NCBI GenBank assembly: GCA_036346275.1
Contig: CM070722.1
Location: 22,281,336 to 22,345,335, forward strand
DNA length: 64,000 nucleotides
Reading direction: 5' to 3'
Origin: Otatea glauca
Lineage: Eukaryota; Streptophyta; Magnoliopsida; Poales; Poaceae
The translations under genes were made by a program, and so were the position numbers. A model generated the notes under the pieces. That model searched no databases, was not told the DNA's origin, and worked only from the letters and a program-made list of their open reading frames with translations. Shown piece by piece: positions 1-10,316 of the stretch (positions within the stretch are counted from its first letter, which is position 1; each line of letters starts with the position of its first letter).

Positions 1-2
1 TA

Positions 3-80
3 ACTAAGGGACTGTCGCCTAAGAATTTTAGTGGCCATGTTGAGAGGATGGGCATTACAGATAAATCCCTGTTAGCATAA
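3..80 (+). CDS. Ty1/copia pol, C-terminal end of RNase H (partial)
   Basis: The window opens inside the last codons of a Ty1/copia polyprotein. Reading from base 3 gives 25 codons before a TAA at 78-80, containing TKGLSPKNFSGHVERMGI, which matches the usual copia pol tail (the 'DPLTKGL...' end that follows the RNase H domain). The rest of the gene lies to the left of the window. The polypurine tract and LTR that follow at the expected spacing confirm the assignment. What is visible is too short to judge whether the element was intact. Confidence 0.75.
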   Translation, partial: TKGLSPKNFSGHVERMGITDKSLLA

Positions 81-397
81 TGATATATATACATGACTTT
101 GAGTTGCTCGTGCTTTTTATGAACTTATGAATTCAATAAAAGTATTGTTTTGCTGGTTATCCATATTATCGCGTATACAATTATGGTAGTGATGGATAAC
201 AATTAAAGTTTCCCATTAAAGTCAGTTTGGATTATGTCGATTGTGATACATGGAAGGGATCTTGTCACTGTATGACTTGTGACTTCCATGATTCTATCGT
301 CACAATTCTATTTAACGATGACTTGATAGATTCGATGAAAGGTGTACACCTAAAAGTTTTTGAATCGTCAAGTTTTTACAAGGGCCAAGTGGAAGAT
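81..397 (+). other. Copia 3' internal non-coding region with polypurine tract
   Basis: Untranslated stretch between the pol stop codon and the 3' LTR. It is AT-rich and contains no ORF. The last bases, 381-397 (AGGGCCAAGTGGAAGAT), form the polypurine tract that primes plus-strand DNA synthesis. They resemble the common copia form AAGTGGGAGAT placed directly before the TGTT that starts the LTR. Confidence 0.65.
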
Positions 398-828
398 TGT
401 TAAATTATTTTAACATAATATGGCCCATGTAAATTACAGAAAGGTTCTTATAATTAAAAGGTCTAAGTGTGATCGTTGCTAGACTAAAATATTGACAACC
501 TATGGGTGTAATTCTCTCTCCTCTCTCTTCAAAAATGTAAGAAATAATTTGTGTGCTAATAATAGATTATAGTCGTAGTGCTTTGCTTAGTGCTTCAGTT
601 TCATATGTACTGAAAATTAAAGGCTGCAACATGAAAGAGTTGGTGCTACGCATATTGATGCATGCATGAGTTTCAGCCATTGAATATATATTAAAGTTTC
701 GGTTTCATTCATTAATGGATATTAAATGAAGGAAACTAACATATTTAAATGAAGGAAACTAACGTATTTAGTGCGAGGAGTTTCCAGGAAACTGACGTTC
801 TTTTCCTGTAACTCTCTCCTCTCGTTGG

Positions 829-838
829 CTATAAAAAG
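829..838 (+). promoter_or_regulatory. TATA box of the copia LTR
   Basis: CTATAAAAAG lies about 430 bp into the LTR, where a U3/R boundary promoter is expected. The next 150 bp, to the CACTA insertion, would be transcribed leader. No gene starts here: the small ORF at 866-1102 runs into E1 and is fortuitous. Confidence 0.5.
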
Positions 839-991
839 GAGGAAGCCTCCTGTGCATCATGTGAATTGAGGGAAAGAACGAAGCACAGAAAAGGAATAGT
901 ACACACATCAAAGAAAATAACAGAAACTTCTCTAACCATTGAGGGAAGTATAAAGATTAAGAAGAAAGAGAGGAGAGAAAAATTGAAATGC

Positions 992-1293
992 CACTACTAC
1001 AAAAAGGCTTATATTAGACGCCTCATTACAGACGGTTCCTCAAAACCGTCTGTGACGAATAATATCACTGACGGTTTTATATTGAAACCGTCAGTGACAT
1101 AATCACTGACGATGCATTGCATAAAACCGTCGATGATATACATCAATATGATGACGGTTATTTTATAAAACCGCTCGTAATATCACGTATATCCTGCGGT
1201 TTTGTAATAAAACCGTCGTGATATATCCGCACGGTTGTAATAAAACCGTGCGAATGCTATGTTTATCATTGACGGTTTTTATAAAACCGCTCG
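992..1293. repeat. E1 left terminal inverted repeat and subterminal palindrome array
   Basis: After the CACTACTAC terminus come about seven short palindromes of the form (C)AGACGGTTTTnnnAAACCGTCTGTGA, for example at 1029-1060 and 1069-1098, with growing decay inward. The core GACGGTT is shared with the right end and with the internal array at 5045-5200. In En/Spm such subterminal repeats are the binding sites of TnpA; that role is inferred here. Confidence 0.85.
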
Positions 1294-1307
1294 AGATTTC
1301 TATCGCA

Positions 1308-1316
1308 ATATAAAAT
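1308..1316 (+). promoter_or_regulatory. Candidate TATA box of the E1 tnp2 gene
   Basis: ATATAAAAT lies about 15 bp after the last palindrome of the left array and about 300 bp before the tnp2 start. The same array-then-TATA arrangement recurs at 5208, 53692 and 58509, which raises confidence in this weak motif. The 300 bp that follow look like a leader with a possible intron and hold no ORF. Confidence 0.45.
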
Positions 1317-1617
1317 ACGAGGCCCGAGCCACTTGGTGCATTTTAGGGTTTGGGATCTATTTTCATTTGGCTGCGTTTGTGAGGCGATTTGGTAAAGAAG
1401 ACCGTTGATTTTGAAGGGTGATTGAGGATCCATTTGATTTTGGTGATCTAAGGTTAGTAACGGTGTCTAATTGTAGTATATTCAAGATCTTGCTTGGTAA
1501 GGATAGAATTTGATGATTTTTTAGATTTAGCTTGTAGATTCATGTGTTCTTTCTATGTAAGGGTAGTAATGGGTTTTACTTGCATTAACACTAATTAATG
1601 CTATATGCTTGGCGTAG

Positions 1618-4600
1618 ATGGATTGAAGATGGATGTACACTAAGAACCGTGTGAGTGCCGAGTACATTAATGGCGTCTCCGCTTTTAGAAGAGCTGCAGA
1701 AGAGGATATGTTTAATAAGGGGGGCAGTTTATGTCTTGTCCGTGCATTGGTGTGAGAATCAAGATGTTTGAAACTTTGCGCAGATCAAAGCACACTTGAT
1801 TATGAGGGGTTTCAAAGCGGGTATACATGTTGGACCAGTCACGGTGAAGAGCAGGAGATACAGGAAGCAGGTACTAACATGGTCGACGAAGTCAATGATA
1901 TGTCGGATGGTCATATCGATTGTGGTTCCGATGAGGATAGGTTGCAGGAAGATAATTTGAATCAGATGCTGCGCGATGTAGAAGGGAACCGTGATGATAT
2001 AGAATATGGTAAATTCCGGGGCTTGATGGAGGACTCGAAGAAACCTTTGTTCCCAGGCTGCAAGTCGAAATACACAAGGTTGTCATCCGTGCTTGAACTG
2101 CTGAAATTGAAAGCAAGCAACGGTTGGTCCGATAAGAGTTTCACAGTATTATTACGTTTATTGGCGGACATGCTTTCCGAGGGAAACGAGTTCGACAACC
2201 ACCTACCAAGCTAAGAAGGTTCTTTGTCCCTTGGGAATGGATGTAGAAAGAATACATGCATGTCCGAACGATCAGATGTATCGTATCGCCAAGAGTACGC
2301 GAACTTGCACATATGTCCTGTGTGCAACGATCCGTACAAGCGTAAGAGTCATTCGAATGATGAAAGTGAGGGCATCCAGGTGATGAAAGGACCTCCTGCT
2401 AAGGTGGCATGGTATCTGCCTATAATTCCTCGTTTGAAGCGTTTGTTTGCGAAACCAAATGAGGCAAAACTGTTGCGTTGGCACTCGGAGGAGCGTAAGA
2501 ATGATGGAATGCTAAGGCACCCTGCTGATTCCATCCAATGGAGAAACATCGATACGAGGTTTCAAGAATTCGGTGAGGATCCGAGGAACATAAGGTTTGG
2601 ATTGAGTACAGATGTAATGAATCCTTTCGGTAACATGAGTAGCCGGCATAGCACTTGGCCCGTGAATCTCTGTATCTACAACCTTCGTCCTTGGTTGTGT
2701 ATGAAGCGCAAGTACATTTTGTTGTCTGTACTTATCCAAGGACCGAAACAACCTGGGAACGATATTGATGTGTACCTAGCACCATTGGTGGAAGATCTAA
2801 AAACACTATAGGTTCCCGGGGTACAGGTATGGGTTGCGTACAAGCGAGAGAACTTCACTTTGCATCGCTTTTGTTACGCACCATAAATGATTACCCCGCC
2901 TTGGTAACCTATCGTGCCGAGTACAAAAGGAACCAAAGCCTGCACTCACTGCTTAGACAATACCGAGAGTGTGTGGCTGAATCACTCGCGCAAAAATGTT
3001 TACATGCATCACCGTAGGTTCCTTCGAAGGAATCACCCATACCGCAAAATGAAAAAACAATTCGATGGAACGAACAAAGACTGTTTAGCTCCAAAGCCTT
3101 TAAGTGGGATAGATATCCATGATATGGTTAAGAACTTAGATGTTGCGTTTGGAAAGGGGCGTAAATCGAGGTCCCGTGAGAAGAGCACGTGGAAGAAGAG
3201 ATCAATATTTTGGGACCTACCTTATTGGGAGCACCTAGAAGTTCAGCACTGCATCGACGTGATGCACGTGGAGAAGAATGTCTGTGATAGCTTGATTGGT
3301 CTCTTATTGAATATTAAAGGCAAATCAAAGGACAGTATCAATGCACGCCTTAACTTGGTCAATATGGGCATAAGACCTGAGTTAGCACCGAAAGAGACAG
3401 ATACAGGCCGAACATACTGCGAACCTGCTTGTTACACTTTGTCTAAGGCCGAGAGAACTGAACTGTGCCAGTGCTTGCATGGTTTGAAAGTTCCGTCCGG
3501 TTACTCCTCTAGCATCAAGAGACTTGTTTCGATGCAAGATTTGAAATTAGTTGGCATGAAGTCTCATGATTGTCATGTGCTGATGACACAAATGCTCCCT
3601 GTGGCAATTAGAAGTATTTTGCCAGTCATGGTCTGGGAGACAATCACGAGGTTGTGTTATTTCTTTAACACAATTGCTCAGAAGGTCATCGATCCCGAAG
3701 CACTAGATGCACTGCAGGATGAGGTGGTGATGACGCTATGTAATCTTGAGATGTATTTCCCTCCGTCGTTTTTCGATATTATGGTCCATCTCGTTGTTCA
3801 CCTTGTGATAGAGATAAAGATATGCGGGCCCGTGTTCCTACGTAGCATGTACCCATTCGAGAGGTATATGGGAATTCTCAAGTCCTACGACGAATCGATC
3901 TCTACGGAGGGTAGCATTGTCGAAGGTTATGCAACCGAAGAAGTCGTAGAGTTCTGCGTCGATTATATGGCTCAGGTCGAACCAATAGGTGTGCCTCGAT
4001 CTCGCCATGAGGGGAGACTCCAGGGCATAGGGACCATCGGAAGGAAAGCAATCACGCCTGATCCAGCTTCCTATGCTCAAGCTCATTTCACGGTTTTGCA
4101 ACACATGGCTGTAGTGTCTCCGTACATCGATGAGCATAAGCACTGGCTACGGCAAGAGAATCTGACGAGGCAAGAGACTTGGATCACGAGACAGCATAAC
4201 CTTCACTTTAACAGATGGCTGAAGGAGCGACCCATCACTAGGACCTCGTCAGGTGATACGCTCACATGGTTGGCAAAAGGGCCAACATTTACAGTTGTAA
4301 CATGGAAAGGATATGACTTAAATGGGTACATATTTTACACGAGAGATCAGGATATGAAGAGCACAAAGCAGAACAGCGGTGTATGCATAGATGCGTTCAA
4401 CACCGTTGGGTCAACGAGGAGCTCCTACTATGGGTTCATAGAGGAGATTTGGGAGCTCGACTATGTACTATTCAAGATCCCTTTATTTCGTGTCGTTGGG
4501 TCCACCTCCAAAGATGTGAAGGTTGACAAACACGGTGTCACTATCACAACCTCGCACGCATCGGATACCAAGATGAACCATTCGTATCGCTAACCAAGCT

Positions 4601-4820
4601 GTTCAAGTATTCTATGTAATCGACCGTCCAACAAGAAGAGACATGTAGTTCTTCAGGAAAAAGGAGGATTGTCGGAGTAGAGAATGTAGTAGATGAGGAA
4701 GAATACAATCAATTCAAGAGTTGCCTCCTATCGGAAAGAGCATCACATCCAGAAGAACAACCCAAGAAGCTAGCTACACACGCGTCGATCATCATGAAGG
4801 GCTAATTTTTATACAAAAGA
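1618..4820 (+). pseudogene. tnp2-type CACTA transposase of E1 (degraded)
   Basis: This encoded the catalytic transposase of the element (TnpD/TNP2 family). The likely start is ATG 1618, in a frame giving M-D-stop-RWMY; intact copies read MD-R-RWMY, so codon 3 is now TGA. Domains in order: transposase-associated domain (about 1618-1860, with a damaged CPC-I-C zinc motif near 1737-1755); TNP2 core (2224-3350), with STDVMNPFGNMS near 2600 and GNDIDVYLAPL near 2760; a DVMHVEKNV segment near 3260; DUF4218 (about 3640-4000); DUF4216 (about 4370-4600). Stops or frameshifts occur near 1624, 1757, 2211, 2809, 2900 and 4592; the longest clean stretch is 2914-4593 (559 codons). Homology continues past the last ORF to about 4820. 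Confidence 0.88.
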
Positions 4821-5044
4821 ATAAGCAAGTGGAGTTATGATTTTAAGTGTACTCTAGAAGATAATAGAGTTGTTTGTAATGAAATGCTCGAAATTAAAAA
4901 CAACTTTGTGTATATATGCATCTGATTTATTTAATATAGTTTCCTTTCCTTTACTGATATTGCTCGCACAAACTGAAGTATACATTATGTCAAGAAGGCC
5001 AAACTTTGGATTTACCTTAGCAATGAAGGTCGTGTCAATCTTCA

Positions 5045-5200
5045 TCACGACGGTTCTACAATAGAAGCTATTCAGTATAGTTTATATCACGCGATTCTAT
5101 AATAGAACCGCTCAGTGATAAAACTATCCTGCACGGTTCTAGTATAGAACCGCTGCTGCTAAATATCACGACGGTTCTAGTATAGAACCGTCTGTGATAT
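5045..5200. repeat. E1 internal palindrome array before the second gene
   Basis: Four units of about 38 bp, each of the form CACGACGGTTCTAGTATAGAACCGTCTGTGATAT, lie between the tnp2 gene and the second gene. They share the GACGGTT/AACCGTC core with the element ends but differ in loop sequence (CTAGTATAG). The last unit is the best preserved and ends 8 bp before a TATA box. The array is probably a second cluster of TnpA binding sites controlling the downstream gene; this role is inferred. Confidence 0.8.
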
Positions 5201-5207
5201 GGGAGAC

Positions 5208-5218
5208 TTATAAAAAGG
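5208..5218 (+). promoter_or_regulatory. TATA box of the E1 second (TnpA-Ulp1) gene
   Basis: TTATAAAAAGG follows directly on the internal array. Downstream is a pyrimidine-rich stretch (TCATTCATTCTCTACTCTTCC) and then a GC-rich leader, the layout of a plant promoter and 5' UTR. E3 has the equivalent motif at 58509. Confidence 0.6.
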
Positions 5219-6199
5219 CCACTTTGGCAGATCATTCATTCTCTACTCTTCCACTCACGCGCTCAAAACCCTAAGTATATTCGTCTCCGCCCCAGCTCGT
5301 CGACGGCGCCCCCTCGTCGACCCCTCCCCATCGACGACGCCGCCCCTCGCCGACGCCTCCCCATCGCCGACACCACACCCTCGCCGACGCCTCCCCATCG
5401 ATTTTCGCTCGGTAAGTGCCAATAAGGGATGGATTCTTAGATCTATAGATTAAGGGTATAAATTTCTAGGTAGTTCTGAGGTTGGTAAGAAAGCAAACAT
5501 GAAAATAAGAAAAGATACTTGTTATGCCGCACCACCAAAATACTTTTACTTGTATTCATGAATTCTTATGCTTATGCTTTTTGTCATCATACGTGTTCGC
5601 TGATCTGAGCTAAAACCAACAGTCTGATCGTCGTTCCAGCCTTTGGTGTTGTACAACTCGCTGCCAATGACATCTAGATCCAACCACATGCACGGTGCAC
5701 CTCCCTATCACTGCCAAAGTGCCAATGTGCACTTTATCTCCGTTGACGATCTCCACATTTCGTCACCACATTGTCCTCATTTCCTATGGCCAGTGTACAC
5801 GTCATTCTCTCCACCGATTGCTTGTGGCACACCTTGACCATGCTTTCTCCGTTGGTGTGCATTAATGGCCCTTTTGCTATTCCTCAATCCATCCCTGGTG
5901 AGGTGTATGACTGTCCATTAAGTGGTTGTGTTTATTTATGAGAGAAATTCACTTCGATTTAGCAACTACAACAAGATCTTGTTGTTCATTTTTGGGCATA
6001 TTCGATTTAGCAACTACAACAAGATTACTCAAGCCAATTGTGCATGGTGTGATCCAGAATAGTGTCAGAGACTAAGTTAGACATTACTTATGAGAACTTA
6101 TAACTAAAATATCATGAATTGCTTCTCTCAACTTACCTTCTCTGAACTACCTTTATACCCATTAAATAAAAGCAGCTATCAATTGGAAGCCTTCCATGT
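5219..6199 (+). other. Leader/first intron region of the E1 second gene
   Basis: About 1 kb without a convincing ORF. The first 200 bp are GC-rich and repetitive (repeated 'CTCCCCATCG' and 'TCGCCGACGCC' words at 5290-5400), followed by GGTAAGTG at 5410, a plausible splice donor. The remainder is AT-rich and intron-like. E3 has the same succession at 58516-59900. Confidence 0.45.
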
Positions 6200-9146
6200 T
6201 TGTTTACTTTTCTTTCCTGTTGTGCCACGACAACCAGCCTAGATTGCAAGATTGTGTCCCCTCATTCGCCGTTTGAAGGATGTGATGAGTCACCGAAAAG
6301 AAAAACACCTCGAGGTCCAAGAGGAGCAAATAAAAGGCCCACGGAACGATATACCATCACAGCGGTTGATCGAAAGGATGGGGCCCCCACCGAACCAAGA
6401 AAGACGGTGAATGCATTTAGGACATTGTGCGGGATAGTCGCACGGGAACAGGTCCCCATCACATGTCCATCCTGGAAGTCACTGACTGATGAGAGCCGCA
6501 ACGACTTGGTGATAGAAATTATGTCTTCGTTCGATATCCCAGAAGACTTTGTGATCTTAGTGCGACGGTATGCACTGCTAGTGGCGGGAAAGGCGTGGAA
6601 GAATTTCAAGAGCACCCTTGTCAAGGAATATGTCAATAAGGACAGGACTCCCTTCTCTAAGTACGGGTTCATTACTGAGGATATATGGCAAAATTTTGTT
6701 GAGGCGAAGACGACGGATGAATTCGTGCGTCAAAGTGAAGCCCACAAGGCCCTGCAGGCAAGGAGCACCCACCCCCACAGACTTGGCACCGCTGGGTACG
6801 CGGGGAAGAGGGACCAATGGGAGAAGGAGGACGAGGAGGCCTGTGTGCCATTTGCATGTATCGTTGACCGACGCGCCAGAGACTGGCTGAGAGCAAGGTC
6901 AAGTGCAACGTCTTCCGGCACCGTCTCCTTTACAAACCCCGTGGACGAGGAAGTCTGCCAACGACTGGTAAGATATCGGACTTCCAATTTTGCACGTAAT
7001 TAGTCCGTAATTTCGTAAGTGAATTAACTTTTCGAGATCTTGCAGGTAGCATTGAGTACACAATCTTCCGAGGGCACTTTTTTGCCAGACAGGGAGAAAG
7101 ATGTACTCTCCACAACCTTGAGAAACAAGGAACACCCTGGTCGCACGCGAGGCGTTGGGATTTTTGTTCCCTGGAAGTCAGGATTTCCAGGCGGCTCAGA
7201 CAAATACCGCAGTAGGAAGAGAACCAAAGCAGAGTGAGAGGAACGACTGGTACAAAGGATTGAGGAAAGACAAAGAGAAGAATTCAACAATAAAATAAAA
7301 AGCCTGGAGGAAAGGCTCAATAATCAGCCTGCGCAAGTCCCAGATGTATGTGGGCAAATCAGCCCCACTACCAAAAAGAGCAGCTGTGCGTCCGCCACTC
7401 CCATACCTGAACATGGGAAATCTCCTATCTGTGACATCAAGGTACTTATATATATGTCTTGAATGCACCATACAAATAGCTGTTGGACGCAGTAGCTAGC
7501 TGTGTACCGTTATGTAGGTGGCCACGCGGTGCACTCTCCAAGTGAGACTTGTCCATGGTGCCACTGTTATTCCGACTGCTTCGGGGGTCACGTATACGTT
7601 TATTGAAGGGGCGCTGGTGCATGACACCCTTGTGGCACAGGGATTCACGAAGGTTAGTGTGGACGGTGTAAACGATAATTTCAAGACCGTCCCACTTCCG
7701 ATGCCCCCAAATGACGAGATTGTGACACTGGGGGACGCCATTCACGATTTTATCCAAAGGCCCAAAGGCGACATCTCCTCGACGCCCGTCCTCCATCACC
7801 GGAGCTTCCCAACCGCTCGAGCGGATGATGCACCTCGCCAGAGCACCAAATCGGCTCCGTGCCCCCTGCATCAAAGGACATTCGCTTGATGGTGCCCACT
7901 GTCGCCGTGCGGCACTCCTTATGGCGTAAAAAGTCAAGGGCAAAGCGGCGATCACGAAGAAATTGGACTATCCAATTGCCCCCCTGGCCCGAGTATACCA
8001 GCTAGGAGAGCCTTTTGTAATAGGAGAGCGCATGAAGAACCTTTCTATTGCTTGCGTCAGATTGCAGAATTGGTGCATGCAACAGGCTAAAAAGCCAATG
8101 CAAGACCGCATAACGAGTATATCGGTCAGTTTCAAGTATGAGCATCTATTCAATGAGCCATCGGGGGGATTCTTCACAGCCGACTTCAATGACCTTTTTG
8201 ATGTCTTCAACCTCGACGCCCTCGACGCCACGCTCTTGAGATGCTGGACATTGTAAGTGTGCGCATTCACATTCTACATTCGTATAATATCGATAAAAGT
8301 CATATATATATATATATGACTCAATACTTTCGTATATTTAGATACATGATCCAGGAAGCGAGGAAGAACGAACAACCAGTGGGTTTTCTGGACCCACACA
8401 TAGTCTCCAAGCAAACAATGGACAAAGATTACGAATTTGTCGATAAATAAGTCGGAGAGGCCTTGGCGGCTCAAAAAGATAAAGAGTTCATACTTTTACC
8501 CCACAACCCAGGGTAAGTGCTAGTTTGATTTGCACTATGCTCGCAACTCGCTCGTTAATTGACCATGCCGACATACCATGTAGGTTTCATTGGGTTCTCA
8601 TTGTAATTCATCCATCGATTTAATCGGGTTATTTACCTTGATTCCTTACAGAGTGGTAGCCACGACTTACAACCTATCGCAAAATTAATCACGGGTAATT
8701 AATCACGTTTCCTCCAAAGATAACATGGTCATGTAGGTTGTTCAAACGTGTATGTTTCTCTGGAATAGCCGAGGCTAACCTATTGCAATCACGTAGCTGC
8801 TCAAAGTGTACAAATATTATGGAGGGCCTTACGGCAAGGACAGGCGGTTGAATCACGATTTTAAGTTTCCGGTAAATCTGCACACAATAATCTTATGTAA
8901 ACTACGTAATAATGATTTCGAACTAACCAAATCTATATTTGCAGTGCCACCAGCAGGTAAAGGGAAATAACCGTTGTGGATTTTACGTTTGCCACAACAT
9001 TGAACTCCTTGTCACTAAGAAAACGCCTAATCGGGTAACAAGCTGCGTTGGAAGAGGCTGATCCGAGCGAATTCGATGACAGCTTTGTGCCTTCTTGCTC
9101 AGTCAAGTTTTACACAAAAAAAGGCGAGTTCCACGCTGCCGTATAA
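6200..9146 (+). pseudogene. TnpA-like protein fused to a Ulp1/C48-type cysteine protease (E1)
   Basis: This is the second gene of the element. The first clear exon (about 6262-6967) encodes a basic N-terminus (KRKTPRGPRGANKRP), a conserved central part, and HPHRLGTAGYAGKRDQW, typical of plant En/Spm accessory proteins. A GT donor at 6968 and an AG acceptor at 7044-7045 bound a 78-bp intron. The next exon carries a coiled coil (LVQRIEERQREEFNNKIKSLEERL region, 7238-7320) after an in-frame TGA. The block 7518-7790 resembles DUF8039. The C-terminus is Ulp1-like: FHWVLIVIHP with the candidate catalytic His at 8588-8590, and NNRCGFYVCHN with the candidate Cys at 8975-8977. It ends at TAA 9144-9146. 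Ulp1-like enzymes remove SUMO; whether this one did is unknown. Several stops make this copy a pseudogene. Confidence 0.75.
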
Positions 9147-9417
9147 CTTGAGGAGTCGTATTTTTTCTAAATTACCATTTAGGTTAATTGTCAAACTTGT
9201 GTTGTGGATTTGTAAATTGTAGTTGTGTATTCGATGAATTGGTTAATGCTATTGAGTTACATTTGGTTAATATATCTGAGTTCATTTCTGAAATGGTTGT
9301 AATGTTTTTGTAACATGAGTTTAGTTATTCTGTAATCTGCTTTTTTCCAGAGGGCGTGGCTAGCATTTCCTGAGGCTAGCCAATAAATAGATTAATGGTT
9401 GCCTGTTGGAAGTCTTA

Positions 9418-9736
9418 TCACAGACGATTTTTAATTAAAACCAGTCTGTGATATAAAGATGTAACAGACGGTTTCAAACAAAAACCGTCTGGTTTTCAAC
9501 TAAAACCGTCTGTGATGTAATGATGTAACAGACGGTTTCAAACAAAAACCGTCTGTGATATCATAACATCACAGACGGTTTTTAAATAAAACCGTCTGTG
9601 ATATATTCTATCACAGACGGTTTAGAAACCGTCTGTGATATGCCGTAACATCACTGACACATGGTTACAGACGGTCCGGGAAACCGTCTGTGATGACGGT
9701 TCCGAACCGTCTGTGATAAGCTTTTCTGTACTAGTG
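9418..9736. repeat. E1 right subterminal palindrome array and terminal inverted repeat
   Basis: About eight well-preserved units ACAGACGGTTTnnnnAAACCGTCTGTGATAT occupy 9418-9717, followed by the terminal repeat ending in TAGTG at 9736. These units are much closer to one another than those at the left end. The 270 bp between the second gene's stop and this array (9147-9417) are AT-rich and hold nothing recognisable apart from an 'AGAGGGCGTGGCTAGC' word shared with E3 at 63973. Confidence 0.88.
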
Positions 9737-9754
9737 TGCAAAGCATTGCTAACA

Positions 9755-10316
9755 TGTCGTAAGGTGGTTTGTGCTTTTGCACATATAAAAAGGTTGCTTA
9801 TTCGGTTGAATCAAATTATGCTAAATGATTTTATAGCTTCTACATTTCTGCTTACATCTACTACCTAATATATGCTACCAGTGTAATGCTACGTAAAATT
9901 TATCTCTTCTAAACTTACACTCTTTCGTGTGAGCTACCCTTGCCGAATCTGATTCTCGTCGATGGAGCGGACCCTGGCTGCATGCATGACCATGCCAGAA
10001 CAAAGTCCTAATTCCATCATGCCAGATATGAGATATGTGCCATTCCACATTTCCACCCAACCAACTTGCGATGCCAATGAATGAGATGAAACCAAATCAA
10101 TGCACGCCGGTAAAACACGATATGACTTATATATCACAACATCTTATCTTATCATTTTTGGCCAGTTCATCGGTGGCCAATTATTGTACTTTATTAATCA
10201 CGAACTAAATTACGAAACTAGGAGCAAATTGGCCAAGCAAAGGTGGTTATTATGAACTCAAAGGCGCGCGCATATATGCAGCATTGCAAACTAGTAGTAA
10301 CCGGCCGGCCGGCCGG
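9755..10316. other. Intergenic host sequence, 3' side of the PGIP-like gene
   Basis: No gene, transposon end or RNA gene is recognisable. Directly beyond the stop codon of the PGIP-like gene, at 10301-10317, is a short run of tandem GGCC units (CCGGCCGGCCGGCCGGC). Confidence 0.4.

Larger units (their letters stand above)
992..9736 (+). mobile_element. CACTA (En/Spm) DNA transposon E1, complete, 8.7 kb
   Basis: The left end reads CACTACTACAAAAAGGCTTA. The reverse complement of the right end reads CACTAGTACAGAAAAGCTTA, so the terminal inverted repeats match at 17 of 20 positions. The 3-bp target duplication TGC is exact (989-991 and 9737-9739). Arrays of palindromic ACGGTT/AACCGT units flank the coding part, as is typical of CACTA elements. 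Inside are a tnp2 transposase pseudogene and a TnpA-like gene with a Ulp1-type protease domain, both on the plus strand. Both genes contain stops or frameshifts, so this copy is unlikely to be autonomous. Confidence 0.95.
398..9754 (+). repeat. Ty1/copia 3' LTR, split by CACTA element E1
   Basis: The LTR begins at 398 with TGTTAAATTATTTTAACA and is interrupted after base 991 by E1. It resumes at 9740 and appears to end at 9754 with GCTAACA, giving matched termini TGTTA...TAACA. Without E1 and one copy of its target duplication it is about 610 bp. The left LTR is outside the window, so the right boundary rests on the terminal inverted repeat alone; the 5 bases after it (TGTCG) would be the target duplication. 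Confidence 0.6.

Noticed and set aside
866..1102. ORF of 78 codons after the LTR TATA box
   Set aside because: It crosses the E1 insertion boundary at 991/992, so it cannot predate the insertion and has no family features.
9418..9720. CRISPR-like regular repeats
   Set aside because: Units are palindromes with variable loops at the ends of a plant CACTA element; no cas genes, no unique spacers, and the host is a eukaryote.
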